NCBI RefSeq assembly: GCF_000187245.1
Contig: NC_027864.1
Span: forward strand, 124,001 to 188,000
From: Ogataea parapolymorpha DL-1
Taxonomy: Eukaryota > Ascomycota > Pichiomycetes > Pichiales > Pichiaceae
Reading direction: 5' to 3'
Length of the DNA: 64,000 bases
The position numbers and the translations under genes were made by a program. This document shows, piece by piece, positions 17,390 to 26,904 of this stretch. The notes under the pieces were generated by a model. That model ran no database searches. It saw nothing but the letters and a program-made list of their open reading frames with translations, and had not been told where the DNA came from. Positions within the stretch are counted from its first letter, which is position 1, and each line of letters starts with the position of its first letter.

Positions 17390-18793
17390 TTATTTGGGTT
17401 TCGGGCTCCCGTTCGTTAGCCATTTCCATATGAGGTCCTTTTGCTCAGGAGTGCTTCTAGTCTTTTGCTTCTTGAATCTAGCAAACAGCTGGCCCCTGAT
17501 TTTGTCGTCCAATCTTTTAGTCTGCTCTGTAGTTGTGATGTTCATTTTCTGCACATTTTTTAGATGACGGAATGAGTTGACTACCATGGCTGCCCCTGCA
17601 ACCATGCTAAAAAACACCACTGCTCCGAACGCGATCTCTGATTCCTCCAGGTAGTTTTTGAGGTTCATTCCATAAAGGGCTGGAGCCAGCGTTGCAACTG
17701 TTGCTCCCATTGTGTAGATCGATATCTTGAGCTCAAATACCATCAAGGAGTTGCGGTTGGCATCTAAGATGATATTAACAATTTCCTCGGTCGATTTAAT
17801 GTCGTTAATCAGCGTCTCTGCCTGTTGTACTATCTCGTCACATTGCTTGTAGTAAGACTCCAGAAGCATTTCGATTTCACCCGTGTCGAGCTCGTCCATA
17901 GACGTTTTCACAGAATCACGGTCCTTGCCATTTTTTCCGTCGATTCTCAGCTCTTCTTGGCGGAAAGGCCCACCATAGACGCTGCGTTCGCTCAAATACA
18001 TGCTTTCCAAGTCATCATCGTTGTCCAGTAGCTCATCAAGAACGTTTTTGATCAGCAGCGATTTCTGATAGAAGGTTGTGAGTTTCTTGGAGTTGACCAG
18101 CAAATCTCTCAATTTTTCTCTGTCGATCTCTGTGTCTAGGTGGTTAAGGATTTTAGTACAGATTTTCAAATGCTGTTGCAGTTCTGTTTCGAGCACTGCC
18201 ATGACGTTAATAAGAATGCTTTCTAGCGCACGGAACTCATAAGATTGGTTAACGTTTGTTGTTCCGTGGACCGTCTTGACTTTCAATTTGGCCTCTAGGT
18301 CGTACATAAATAAACTGAGTTTCGAGGCGGCTTCCGAGTTGGCTGTATCGAACACCAGAACAGAATCGGCCTTCACCAATGCCTTGATATGCAACAAGTT
18401 GATTAGGATGCAATTAGACCGGACCGCAATGATCGGCGCCACATCGACGTTTGAGGAGTCGATTTTGCGCAAATCTCTCGGGAACAGTCCGTTTTCGTGT
18501 AAGAATTTTGCCTTTGGAAAGCTCTTCGAAACCGCAACAACGTTTCCGTTCGCATCGAAAATGGTACAACTCACGTCTGAAGAGTCCGGCTGTATGGTCT
18601 TGAGCACTTTCGCTAAGTCTCGTGGGGTTCTCTGGAAATGGCGAGATCTGGACTGTATTGGGACCAAGCGCGGTCTTGAAGCAGGGGTATGGCGCGAGAT
18701 ATTCCATGTAACATGGAAAGAGCTCAAAAGCCCCATTCTCGGCAACACCGGCGATGTGTTGGTACCGAAAACCGGCCTTATCCACCTCCTCAT
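17390..18793 (-). CDS. MRS2: mitochondrial Mg2+ channel, Mrs2/Lpe10 family
   Basis: A 467-residue CorA-type protein of the inner mitochondrial membrane. The N-terminal ~55 residues are basic and lack acidic residues (RRWIRPVFG start), typical of a presequence. A long helical domain follows, then two membrane spans near residues 370-420 with the signature YGMNLKNYLEES between them; GMN is the Mg2+ selectivity motif. It could be Mrs2 or its paralogue Lpe10/Mfm1; the loop (GMNLKN-EES) is more Mrs2-like. The start at 18793 is the first real ATG. Confidence 0.85.
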   Translation of the reverse strand: MRRWIRPVFGTNTSPVLPRMGLLSSFHVTWNISRHTPASRPRLVPIQSRSRHFQRTPRDLAKVLKTIQPDSSDVSCTIFDANGNVVAVSKSFPKAKFLHENGLFPRDLRKIDSSNVDVAPIIAVRSNCILINLLHIKALVKADSVLVFDTANSEAASKLSLFMYDLEAKLKVKTVHGTTNVNQSYEFRALESILINVMAVLETELQQHLKICTKILNHLDTEIDREKLRDLLVNSKKLTTFYQKSLLIKNVLDELLDNDDDLESMYLSERSVYGGPFRQEELRIDGKNGKDRDSVKTSMDELDTGEIEMLLESYYKQCDEIVQQAETLINDIKSTEEIVNIILDANRNSLMVFELKISIYTMGATVATLAPALYGMNLKNYLEESEIAFGAVVFFSMVAGAAMVVNSFRHLKNVQKMNITTTEQTKRLDDKIRGQLFARFKKQKTRSTPEQKDLIWKWLTNGSPKPK

Positions 18794-18861
18794 CAAGACT
18801 AAATTTAATAAAATTTATCACACCCTAGACCTACACTATCAATATTTAATCGTCTACATTT

Positions 18862-19599
18862 TCAATCGAAGAACTTTCTGCTAGGAGAGACACCGAATAG
18901 CTCGAGTCTGAGGGCCGGAAGTGCGGTCTTCGATAGCAAGGCAAGTCTTTCCTCGAGTGTGTTGTTGACCTCAATCTTTCCCGTTCCGTTTATGATGATG
19001 CAGCCACCAGCAGAGTCGTCGTTCAAGTACGACGATTCGTCGATGGAAATGGAGACATCGATGTTGTCCTTCTCTTTGAAGTCCTTTGCCGCCTCTTCGC
19101 TGACCTTTTTGGCCAGCTCAACGTCCGACTTTCTCACCCTCACGGTGACCTTTGGCTCCATAAGTGCATATAATCCTTCCTCGATGAGTAATTTCAAAAT
19201 GTTCCCATATTTGCTGGAATCGTGCGACAGCTTAACGAGCGCAATCTCGGCCTCCTTGAAAATAGTGTCCAAGGCCTCTTCCTTGGTCGCGAGGATCTTG
19301 AGTCTCGTTTTGTTGGCAATGGTGGATTTGGTGATTTGCTGTGCCAGGGACGCTTTTTTAAATTTAGATTCGTATTGGGAGTCAATGGCGTTGATTTCTG
19401 ACCGCACAATCGACGCCTTTTCAATCTCGTACTCCTCGTCGGCCTTCAACTTGATCTCCTTTGCCTTTTCTTCAGCTTCCTTGGTGATGAATGCTTCCAT
19501 CTTTAGGAGCTCACCTTGAACCTATTTCGTTAGCCTTCGCACAACAAATTAACCTCGTCTACATACCTGATCCTCTGTAAGTGCACGGGTGGACGACAT
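18862..19599 (-). CDS. VMA4: V-ATPase subunit E, with one short intron
   Basis: Spliced CDS: exon 1 is 19567-19599 (11 codons), exon 2 is 18862-19521, giving 230 residues (S. cerevisiae: 233). Subunit E is part of the peripheral stalk of the vacuolar H+-ATPase. After splicing, the N-terminus reads MSSTRALTEDQ then VQGELLKMEAFI, matching Vma4 throughout. The coiled coil KEAEEKAKEIKLKADEEYEIEK and the C-terminal NNTLEERLALLSKTALPALR are diagnostic. An unspliced reading would start at 19500 and lose 18 residues. It diverges from MIP1 over 215 bp. Confidence 0.93.
19522..19566 (-). other. VMA4: 45-nt intron of VMA4
   Basis: On the coding strand the intron begins GTATGT, has a GGCTAAC branch-like site and ends AATAG. 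Read-through is blocked by an in-frame TAA (sixth codon), so splicing is needed for the full-length protein. At 45 nt it is near the lower limit for yeast introns. Confidence 0.9.
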
Positions 19600-19814
19600 G
19601 GTAACAAGATTATTCAATTGCCGTTGTTTTCTAGATGTATATATTACTCTTGACAACTATGAATTTAAGCAGCATCTGAAAAACAGCAGCACAACATTTG
19701 TGGTACCTGTGCATGGTCTATATGCACGACATAAAAAAATATAGGTCAAATAATAAAGCAAGACCGAAACAGTGCTAGTCCATACACGGCGCGCCCTGGT
19801 GCTTTTCCCTCCTA

Positions 19815-22800
19815 ATGATCCGATTGCAACAAAGAAGGCTACTTTCTGTGCGACCCAGAATCAATCCCGTGGGGATTCAGCATCTCTCAGAAGAATTGCA
19901 GGAGCAGCTCTTTCCTGACTCCTACAAACGAGGCACTGAACGCCTCACGAAGCACAACGCACTTTTGATCAAACTTGCCCATGAACATCTTAGAGCGAAT
20001 CAGCTTCTTGGTAAGAAGTGCTCAATTTCGGAACCCATCAAATTTGAGCTCCCAAAACTTCAGGGCCAGAATCTTGCGGAGCATTTTTATCGCTTGGGTA
20101 TGGACAGTTTGGAGCCGTACCAAGAAATTATCAAAGAAGTTATGAGCATAGGACGTGCTGTGCAACCAATGCCAAAAAAGTGGCTATTTAAAAGTGGATG
20201 GACAAGATACGCACCCGGAAAGAAACCTGAAGCTGTTCCTTATCCCTCAGAAAAGGGGCTAATCTATGATGTCGAGGTCTTATACAAAATTAGTAAATAC
20301 CCCGTTATTGCAACCGCATATTCCAACCGAGCATGGTATGGATGGGTCTCTCCTTATTTGACCGGCGAAAGTGATACCCTTGATGGCCATTTGATACCAA
20401 TGAACGTCCAGAACGAGGAAAAAATCATTATTGGACATAATGTTTCGTACGACAGAGCGCGCATACTGGAGGAATACGATATCACGCAATCTAAAGCTTT
20501 TTATTTGGATACTATGTCTTTGCATGTTGCAGTAAGTGGAATGTGTTCTCGTCAAAAAGGAAAGTGGATGAAGTATCACAAGATGAAGGACGAGGAAAAA
20601 CAGAAAGAGGGAAGCTTGGTCAAGTTCAGAGAGGAGGTGGAATCGGAATCTCTTAAAGAGCTTATAGACAACCCAAATTTGGATGCCGACGAAACCCTGA
20701 GCTCATTTCTCGAAGACGACCCATGGTTGCGAACCAGCAGTTTAAACGGGTTGCAGTATGTTGCTCATCATCACTGTGGCATCAACATTACTAAAGAAAC
20801 AAGGGATCAATTCTCGACCACTAATCCTCAGGAAATCATTGAAAATTTCCAAAAGCTAATGGAATATTGTGCCACTGATGTGGTAACCACATACAGAGTC
20901 TTCCATAAAGTGTATCCAGAATTTAGAGAGCTGGTACCTCATCCTGTTAGCTTAGCAGCATTGAGGCACATTTCGCAATCATTCCTCCCGACTAACGAAG
21001 CTTGGGAGAAGTACATCACTCGAACAGAGCAGATGTATCAGGATAGTGTGGAAAAGATTGAAAACAACTTAAAGAAGATGTGCGAGCAGGTCGTGTCTTT
21101 GAAAGATGATCCATCACAGCCATGGCTAAATGATCCATGGCTGTCACAACTAGATTGGACCATTATTCCACCTAAGTTGACGAAAAAGGGAACTCCTTAC
21201 CGAAGGCAGAAGATGCCTGGCTATCCCGAATGGTACAAAAAATTGTTTTCCAAAGATAACATGACTTTAACCCCCAAATCTAGAGTGACACCGTTATTGT
21301 TGAAATTGTCCTGGGAGGGAAAACCAGTTTACTGGCTTGATAGCAAAGGGTGGTGCTTTCTAGTTGATAAAGGCGAGGAGGAAAAGTACAAGAAGAAGAA
21401 CTACACATATCTAGAACCAGCCAGGATAGTGGAGGAGGGGTTGGCCTCAAATCCAGACTTCCCGGAGCTGTTGCAAACGAAGTCTTTTTTCAAAGTTCCT
21501 CACGAGGAAGGACCTGAATCTCGGACGACGACACTAATGTCCAAACCGTTTTTGCGCTATTTTGAGCAAGGCATTTTGTCATCGGAGTACGATCTTGCCA
21601 AAGATGCACTAAACTTGGCCGTTAGAAACAGTTATTGGATTAGTTCCCGGGAACGGATCATGAATCAGTTTGTTGTTTACAAAAAGGATGCAATTGACTC
21701 CAAGATCGGCATGATCATTCCACAAATTATCCCAATGGGAACAATTACTAGACGTGCTGTTGAAAACACATGGCTCACAGCTTCCAATGCTAAGAAATCG
21801 AGGCTCGGATCTGAGCTGAAGGCTATGATTCAATCACCTCCAGGCTACTGTTTTGTGGGAGCAGATGTTGACAGTGAAGAATTGTGGGTGGCTTCTTTGG
21901 TTGGAGACTCCGTTTTCAAAATACACGGAGGAACTGCGATTGGATGGATGACTCTGGAAGGTACTAAAAGTGAAGGTACGGATCTTCACTCGAAAACAGC
22001 AAAGATTCTAGGAATCTCTAGAAACGACGCAAAGGTTTTCAATTACGGTCGTATCTACGGTGCAGGAGTGAAATTTGCTACTTCTCTGCTGAAAAAGTTC
22101 AACCCAGCACTTACGGAAGCGGACGCCAGGAAGACAGCATCTGAACTCTATGCTGCCACCAAGGGCCAAAGTCAGACGGTCAACAAAAGGAAAATGTGGT
22201 TTGGTGGATCAGAATCCATTGTTTTCAATAGACTGGAAACCATAGCAGAACAAGAGCATCCAAAGACTCCGGTTCTGGGGGCTGGTATCACTTCGGCATT
22301 GCAGAAAAAGAATCTTCATTCCAATACGTTTCTTCCATCCCGAATCAACTGGGCGATCCAATCTTCAGGAGTTGATTACTTGCACCTACTAGTGGTATCC
22401 ATGGAGTACCTTCTGAAAAGATACAAAGTGGACGCAAGGCTGTGCATCACTGTGCACGACGAGATTCGCTACATAGTGAAAAAGGAGCAGAAGTACAAAT
22501 GTGCAATGATCCTTCAGATAGCGAACTTGTGGACACGTGCGATGTTCTGTCATCAGTTAGGTATTGATGAGGTTCCTCAGAGTTGCGCCTTTTTCTCAGC
22601 CGTGGACATTGATCATGTTTTGAGAAAAGAGGTCGATTTGGATTGCTGTACGCCTTCAAACCCAACTGCAATTCCACCAGGAGAAGCGTTGACGATTGTG
22701 GATCTTTTGGAGAAGCCCGAAATCCAAGAGTTTTTAACATCCATTGAAGAGGTGGACCTGAGCCAGTACCCTGTTCCCAAAACTGTGAAACCGAGTGACC

Positions 22801-23240
22801 TGCTTGACCAGGACCTGAAAGGTCCCAACAAATCTCTTATGATCAAACTTCAGATAGCCACGAGTCTTGACGAGTTTAAGAAGCTCAGAAGGCTGTTCAC
22901 TAGCAATCTGAGACGCAACAACACGAAGTTTATGGAAGATTACCAACGAGATTTTGAAAACTTTGTGATATCAAGTGCAACTCTGGGTGATATGGGTGAT
23001 TCCATTACAGAGAAAGCTATCAATGATATAGACCTTGATTTTGATGTCTCGTGGAAAGAGAGATCATCGAAATCATCAAGATCCAAGAATACTAGCGCCA
23101 CGAAGACAAGAAGGAAGCGAAAGGAGTCACGGAAAATTACTGATCCTGGACTATCGAGTGAAATGCTTGACAGCGACTTCAACTTTCATTTGGAGAATAT
23201 TGCTTCCTATAAATCGAAGCACCACACTATTCAAGCGTGA
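19815..23240 (+). CDS. MIP1: mitochondrial DNA polymerase gamma
   Basis: A 1141-residue family A DNA polymerase that replicates mitochondrial DNA. The N-terminus (RLQQRRLLSVRP) is basic and suits an import presequence. Exonuclease motif I is DVE at residues 152-154; polymerase motif A includes the Asp in GADVDSEELW (Asp684), motif B includes KVFNYGRIYGAG, and motif C is VHDE (880-883). All catalytic residues checked are present, so it should be active. The C-terminal ~250 residues are the fungal-specific extension, ending in a basic tract. Length is slightly under S. cerevisiae Mip1 (1254). Confidence 0.96.
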   Translation: MIRLQQRRLLSVRPRINPVGIQHLSEELQEQLFPDSYKRGTERLTKHNALLIKLAHEHLRANQLLGKKCSISEPIKFELPKLQGQNLAEHFYRLGMDSLEPYQEIIKEVMSIGRAVQPMPKKWLFKSGWTRYAPGKKPEAVPYPSEKGLIYDVEVLYKISKYPVIATAYSNRAWYGWVSPYLTGESDTLDGHLIPMNVQNEEKIIIGHNVSYDRARILEEYDITQSKAFYLDTMSLHVAVSGMCSRQKGKWMKYHKMKDEEKQKEGSLVKFREEVESESLKELIDNPNLDADETLSSFLEDDPWLRTSSLNGLQYVAHHHCGINITKETRDQFSTTNPQEIIENFQKLMEYCATDVVTTYRVFHKVYPEFRELVPHPVSLAALRHISQSFLPTNEAWEKYITRTEQMYQDSVEKIENNLKKMCEQVVSLKDDPSQPWLNDPWLSQLDWTIIPPKLTKKGTPYRRQKMPGYPEWYKKLFSKDNMTLTPKSRVTPLLLKLSWEGKPVYWLDSKGWCFLVDKGEEEKYKKKNYTYLEPARIVEEGLASNPDFPELLQTKSFFKVPHEEGPESRTTTLMSKPFLRYFEQGILSSEYDLAKDALNLAVRNSYWISSRERIMNQFVVYKKDAIDSKIGMIIPQIIPMGTITRRAVENTWLTASNAKKSRLGSELKAMIQSPPGYCFVGADVDSEELWVASLVGDSVFKIHGGTAIGWMTLEGTKSEGTDLHSKTAKILGISRNDAKVFNYGRIYGAGVKFATSLLKKFNPALTEADARKTASELYAATKGQSQTVNKRKMWFGGSESIVFNRLETIAEQEHPKTPVLGAGITSALQKKNLHSNTFLPSRINWAIQSSGVDYLHLLVVSMEYLLKRYKVDARLCITVHDEIRYIVKKEQKYKCAMILQIANLWTRAMFCHQLGIDEVPQSCAFFSAVDIDHVLRKEVDLDCCTPSNPTAIPPGEALTIVDLLEKPEIQEFLTSIEEVDLSQYPVPKTVKPSDLLDQDLKGPNKSLMIKLQIATSLDEFKKLRRLFTSNLRRNNTKFMEDYQRDFENFVISSATLGDMGDSITEKAINDIDLDFDVSWKERSSKSSRSKNTSATKTRRKRKESRKITDPGLSSEMLDSDFNFHLENIASYKSKHHTIQA

Positions 23241-23266
23241 CATGTTTTATTGAATTACATAGGTGT

Positions 23267-23863
23267 TTAGGAAGCGATCGCGTTTTGTAACTTTCGTCTT
23301 CTCTCAAAATATCGTTTGCGATACTGCTCAATGTCGTCAGGAGTTAATTTCGAGGTGATGAGTTCTTGTAAGGCCTTCTGAAGAGACCGTGAAAAGGTGC
23401 TGTTCGCTGAATCCGGCGCTGTCAGCTCCAGCGTTTCAGCCACATTAGTGGCACTCGAATGCTCAGTAAATGAATCCAAATTGATTGGCTTACCCAATTT
23501 ATCGGCAACCTCTTGCCTATGCTTTTTGTATGAATCAGAAACGAAAATCTCTGTGGCTTCCGTGTCTTTTTTCATTACCTCTTTCTGGCGTTCAATTCTC
23601 TCCTGCTGTTGTTCTAAGCGTTCAAGTTCTCGCAGCTTTTTGCTCTCGAGCAGTTTACTGATGTATTTAGGTTTTCGAGACTCTTTCGGAGCCTGCGGCA
23701 CAGGTTTCTTTAGCGTTTCGTAGACCTCGTCATATTGAAACTCCTCGGACTCAGGAGTAGACTTTTCTTTCCTTACATATGCCTTCGGCTTCTGGTCGGT
23801 GTTCTCATCGAAATCATCGCCAAAAGCAGATGCATTTTTCACCTTGACTTTGCCTAATCTCAT
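23267..23863 (-). CDS. NSRP1-like (DUF2040) splicing-related coiled-coil protein
   Basis: A 198-residue protein, mostly charged coiled coil. YDEVYETLKKP, KPKYISKLLESKKLRELERLEQQQ and EIFVSDSYKKHRQE fit the DUF2040 domain of nuclear speckle splicing regulatory protein 1. In animals that protein affects alternative splicing and binds mRNA; in this yeast the role is inferred only. The true ATG is at 23863: the frame continues upstream but the apparent earlier start at 23875 is TTG. Its stop is 26 bp from the MIP1 stop. Confidence 0.7.
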   Translation of the reverse strand: MRLGKVKVKNASAFGDDFDENTDQKPKAYVRKEKSTPESEEFQYDEVYETLKKPVPQAPKESRKPKYISKLLESKKLRELERLEQQQERIERQKEVMKKDTEATEIFVSDSYKKHRQEVADKLGKPINLDSFTEHSSATNVAETLELTAPDSANSTFSRSLQKALQELITSKLTPDDIEQYRKRYFERRRKLQNAIAS

Positions 23864-24122
23864 AAAAACCTTCAAATTCTTATCGAGCGACGCGACGTTT
23901 TTTCTAATTGATCAAAAAAAGAACCCTAGACAAAAGAGAGTTGTCTTTCTAGCATTACAGCGCAGAAATATTATGATCCATCAGTGCAAGTCGTTTGATT
24001 GGAACTAGAATCTGGAGCAACCATAGAAGTTGAACTGAAACATAGATACTGGAAGACGACACAGGCCACCTTCGATACACTTGCGCACAGTAGAATATCA
24101 AAAGCCAAAGGGTGTCATCACG

Positions 24123-25907
24123 ATGTCGCAAGGATTTGACTGGTTTTCGATGCCGGGAATGAATGCCGATGCAGGAAATACGGAAAGGTTTTCGCATCCG
24201 TCGGTTTCCTTTGGATTCTCTCCCACATCATCAAATTCTTCAGTTCCTACTGCTCAAACACAACAACAAGTACATTCTTCACCGTACAAGAATCGCGGTG
24301 CTCATTTGAATGCATCAGCTGATGCTTTATTTGAGCCCGACAAGATGTCCGACATTTTCAATCGTTTGGATATCTCTGGGATGGACCGGAGAGTGCAGAG
24401 CGACGATAATATTAGTTTGGGTTACACACCTAAAAATATGGCAGGAACGGAAACTGGAAGCAAGAGAGACCCACACCCACTTGCAAAAAGCTCAGAGACC
24501 CTGGTTGTTGACGATGACAACACAGTTGCGTTGTCCTTAACAGCGAACGATCTCTCCATTCAAGAAGCTAAAACGTACCTCAGGTGGTACAACAATATAC
24601 TATCCCGAAAGCATGGCGAGAGAACCATAACTTTGGAAGATGTGTTTAAATTTCTTTCCAACTTTCGCATCTCCGAAGCCATTAAAAGCAAACTGAGAGA
24701 GCTCTTTGGCAAAATAGCATACTCTCTCAATATCGGCCAATTCTATGCACTGCTGAGATTGTTGGCTCACACATTAGAAGGCAAACCTCTTAAAAGATCA
24801 CTAATAAAGGAACAGGCGTCCATTCCCAAGCCCATTTCAATCATGGCTCGTAAAAGAGCGAAAGATCCAAACGAAAGCATCGACAACTCCGAAACAAGCT
24901 CGATAGACGAACAGCTGACAGACGTCAGTTCCCAGCCGCCCCAGAAATTGGACTTGGACTCGTTTACACAATTTATTCTTACAGGAGAACGCCCTTCAGA
25001 ATCACCGAAGAAGAAAAGCCGGTCGGGCAAGAAGGTCAAGTTCTCGGATCAGGTGATCATAGAGCCTCCACCTTCTGACGACATGTCTGTATCCTCTACA
25101 GATACGCCCCCCGAGACACCTGGCCTTGATCTCTCCTTGCCGATGGACCAGTTGCTTGCTCGGATGAAGAATCAAGCTTCTCCTCTGAATATGCAGCAAT
25201 TACAACAACAGAACACCGAGGACGAGGAGGAAGAATTGAAAGACATGCAAGAGTCCATCAATCATTTCCAGAATGTGACTATTGATAGTGTGTCCATTCA
25301 TGGTACGCCATCCAGTGTTCCTACTTTACAGGTCAATGGTGGATCTCCTGATACCGGGACACCCCCATTGCAACCACTTGCTCCAAATTTAACGGGAAGT
25401 GTGTCCAAATCAATGAGAAATCACTACAATCTGCCACCTCCAAGAGAACGAGGAAATTCATCTCCATTACCGTTTAGCTCACAACCCAGGGTCTCGTCTC
25501 CGCTTACGCGCAATGGAACTACATCCGCAGACAGCGCCGCATCGTTTTTGGAAGCTGCACTTTCGCCAGGAGTCGGCAGCCCTGGGCCAGACCATTCACG
25601 TGCGACGCCTCCTCCACCACCTCCTTCAAGAAACAGAGGCGCCTCGTTGCTCAGGCCTCCTCCACCTCCTCCGAGATCGCGCAAAAATTCATCTCCACCA
25701 CCAGTACTTGCTCCTGAAGGTCCTACACAAGAACAGCCATCTCTGCCGCCCAAGCCTTTTTTGACTGATATGCAGCGTCAGCACCACGTGAGTGCCGAAA
25801 ATATGACGCCAAACTTCACTGGAGGGTTTGGCCAAGGGTCTGATCTTCTAAACAGTCTAAAGAGTCTGCAGGCGGAGGTTGATCGGATCAAGGCGAACGA
25901 GTACTAG
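24123..25907 (+). CDS. SCD5: Scd5 endocytic adaptor, PP1-binding
   Basis: A 594-residue protein matching Scd5 of S. cerevisiae, which links clathrin-coated endocytic sites with the phosphatase Glc7 and the Ark/Prk kinase cycle. The N-terminus SQGFDWFSMPGMNAD resembles Scd5. Residues ~145-235 form the conserved helical block (SLTANDLSIQEAKTYLRWYNN through IGQFYALLRLLAHTLEGK). KKVKF at 303-307 is an RVxF PP1 docking motif. The C-terminal third is proline-rich with two polyproline runs, possible SH3 ligands, before a short helix (LLNSLKSLQAEVDRIKANEY). The ATG at 24123 is preferred over 24081. It is shorter than Scd5 (872 aa). Confidence 0.8.
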   Translation: MSQGFDWFSMPGMNADAGNTERFSHPSVSFGFSPTSSNSSVPTAQTQQQVHSSPYKNRGAHLNASADALFEPDKMSDIFNRLDISGMDRRVQSDDNISLGYTPKNMAGTETGSKRDPHPLAKSSETLVVDDDNTVALSLTANDLSIQEAKTYLRWYNNILSRKHGERTITLEDVFKFLSNFRISEAIKSKLRELFGKIAYSLNIGQFYALLRLLAHTLEGKPLKRSLIKEQASIPKPISIMARKRAKDPNESIDNSETSSIDEQLTDVSSQPPQKLDLDSFTQFILTGERPSESPKKKSRSGKKVKFSDQVIIEPPPSDDMSVSSTDTPPETPGLDLSLPMDQLLARMKNQASPLNMQQLQQQNTEDEEEELKDMQESINHFQNVTIDSVSIHGTPSSVPTLQVNGGSPDTGTPPLQPLAPNLTGSVSKSMRNHYNLPPPRERGNSSPLPFSSQPRVSSPLTRNGTTSADSAASFLEAALSPGVGSPGPDHSRATPPPPPPSRNRGASLLRPPPPPPRSRKNSSPPPVLAPEGPTQEQPSLPPKPFLTDMQRQHHVSAENMTPNFTGGFGQGSDLLNSLKSLQAEVDRIKANEY

Positions 25908-25960
25908 ACGCGCCGATCGACGTATTTTTTTCCAATCACGACAAAAAATTTTAATCATCA

Positions 25961-26345
25961 ATGCCACCGGTTCAGAACATACAGTATCAACAACAGCAGC
26001 CTTCGAACTTTGACAAGTTCAAGATGGGACTTATGATGGGTGTATGTATTGAGACATAAAAATCCTAACCTTTAGAGCACCGTTGGAGTCGTCACTGGCC
26101 TCATGTTTGGTGGCATGACTATCTTAAGGCATGGAGCACCTAACGGAGTGATGAACACGCTGGGCCAATACATTCTCGGTTCAGCAGCTACCTTTGGATT
26201 ATTCATGTCAATTGGATCTGTGATCAGGTCGGAGAGCGCTTACGACGTCGCGGTGAGTCGGCCAGGGTCTCTAGCCGAGCTCAAGGCGCATATGATGGCC
26301 AGACACCGAGTCATCATGGAACAAAACAAGAACAACTCTCAATAG
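25961..26345 (+). CDS. MGR2: Mgr2, TIM23 lateral gatekeeper, with one tiny intron
   Basis: Spliced CDS: exon 1 is 25961-26041 (27 codons), exon 2 is 26076-26345, giving 116 residues. Mgr2/ROMO1 is a small two-span inner-membrane protein that couples the TIM23 translocase with Tim21 and gates lateral release. The product reads through the junction as [10 protein letters not shown] then [13 protein letters not shown], the Mgr2 signature with its GxxxG-rich first span, and later [24 protein letters not shown]. cerevisiae Mgr2 is 113 residues. Without splicing only a fragment would be made. Confidence 0.93.
26042..26075 (+). other. MGR2: 34-nt intron of MGR2
   Basis: The intron starts GTATGT, has the branch site TCCTAAC and ends TTTAG; the whole intron is 34 nt. 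Read-through gives an early in-frame TAA and a frame shift, so the conserved Mgr2 protein needs splicing. This is extremely short for a spliceosomal intron. Confidence 0.9.
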
Positions 26346-26904
26346 GAGATCATCAAATCGAATACAACTTGTGGATATTTACAGCGTAGCCCAGTGAAGG
26401 AAATTCGGGATGCTGTCTGTTTTGGATTTCTCTTCTGGTCGTAAGATCTGTTAAAAAAATAATTCACGAATGCCTTTGCGGGCGCTCGTCACATTGTCAT
26501 CTGCAGGCTCTTTAACTCTTTGCAAACAAACCAGCAAATACTTTTGTAGGAACAATAGCAAAGGAAGCACGATGGGCTTTTTTCCCAGTTCCAAATGTCC
26601 TGAAGATCTTTATTCCGCCTGATTGTCCGTTTAAGTAACGTGGGATCGGATCAGATATTTCATCCAAAGACTTGGCTTGCAAGCTGACTCTTGTCGAATG
26701 CGCTCTGCACGGTCATAATGGTTTCATATATATGAAACTTTTCGATGCATTAAAATTTCCGTAACCAGTTATCTCGATAGCGGGATCGAAGCTCGATGAC
26801 GGCATGTTTCAAGTTTAGCTCCACGATATAAATATCAAGTATACGCAGGAACGTCCCGTGTGCTACTGTACTCGGTAACAGACGAAATCTCTGGTTTCCG
26901 ACCG
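26346..26904 (+). promoter_or_regulatory. SST2 upstream region with palindromic pheromone-response elements
   Basis: A 559-bp spacer. An 18-bp perfect palindrome at 26721-26738 (GTTTCATATATATGAAAC) holds two inverted ATGAAAC motifs, the Ste12 pheromone-response element, about 170 bp before the SST2 ATG. TATAAATA lies at 26827-26834. No other gene is visible. In S. cerevisiae SST2 is pheromone-induced through such sites, so the pair fits feedback control of the G-protein pathway. Confidence 0.6.

Noticed and set aside
26860..26904. Upstream GTG start for SST2
   Set aside because: GTG is not a normal yeast start, and a TATA box lies only 26 bp before it; the ATG at 26905 fits better.
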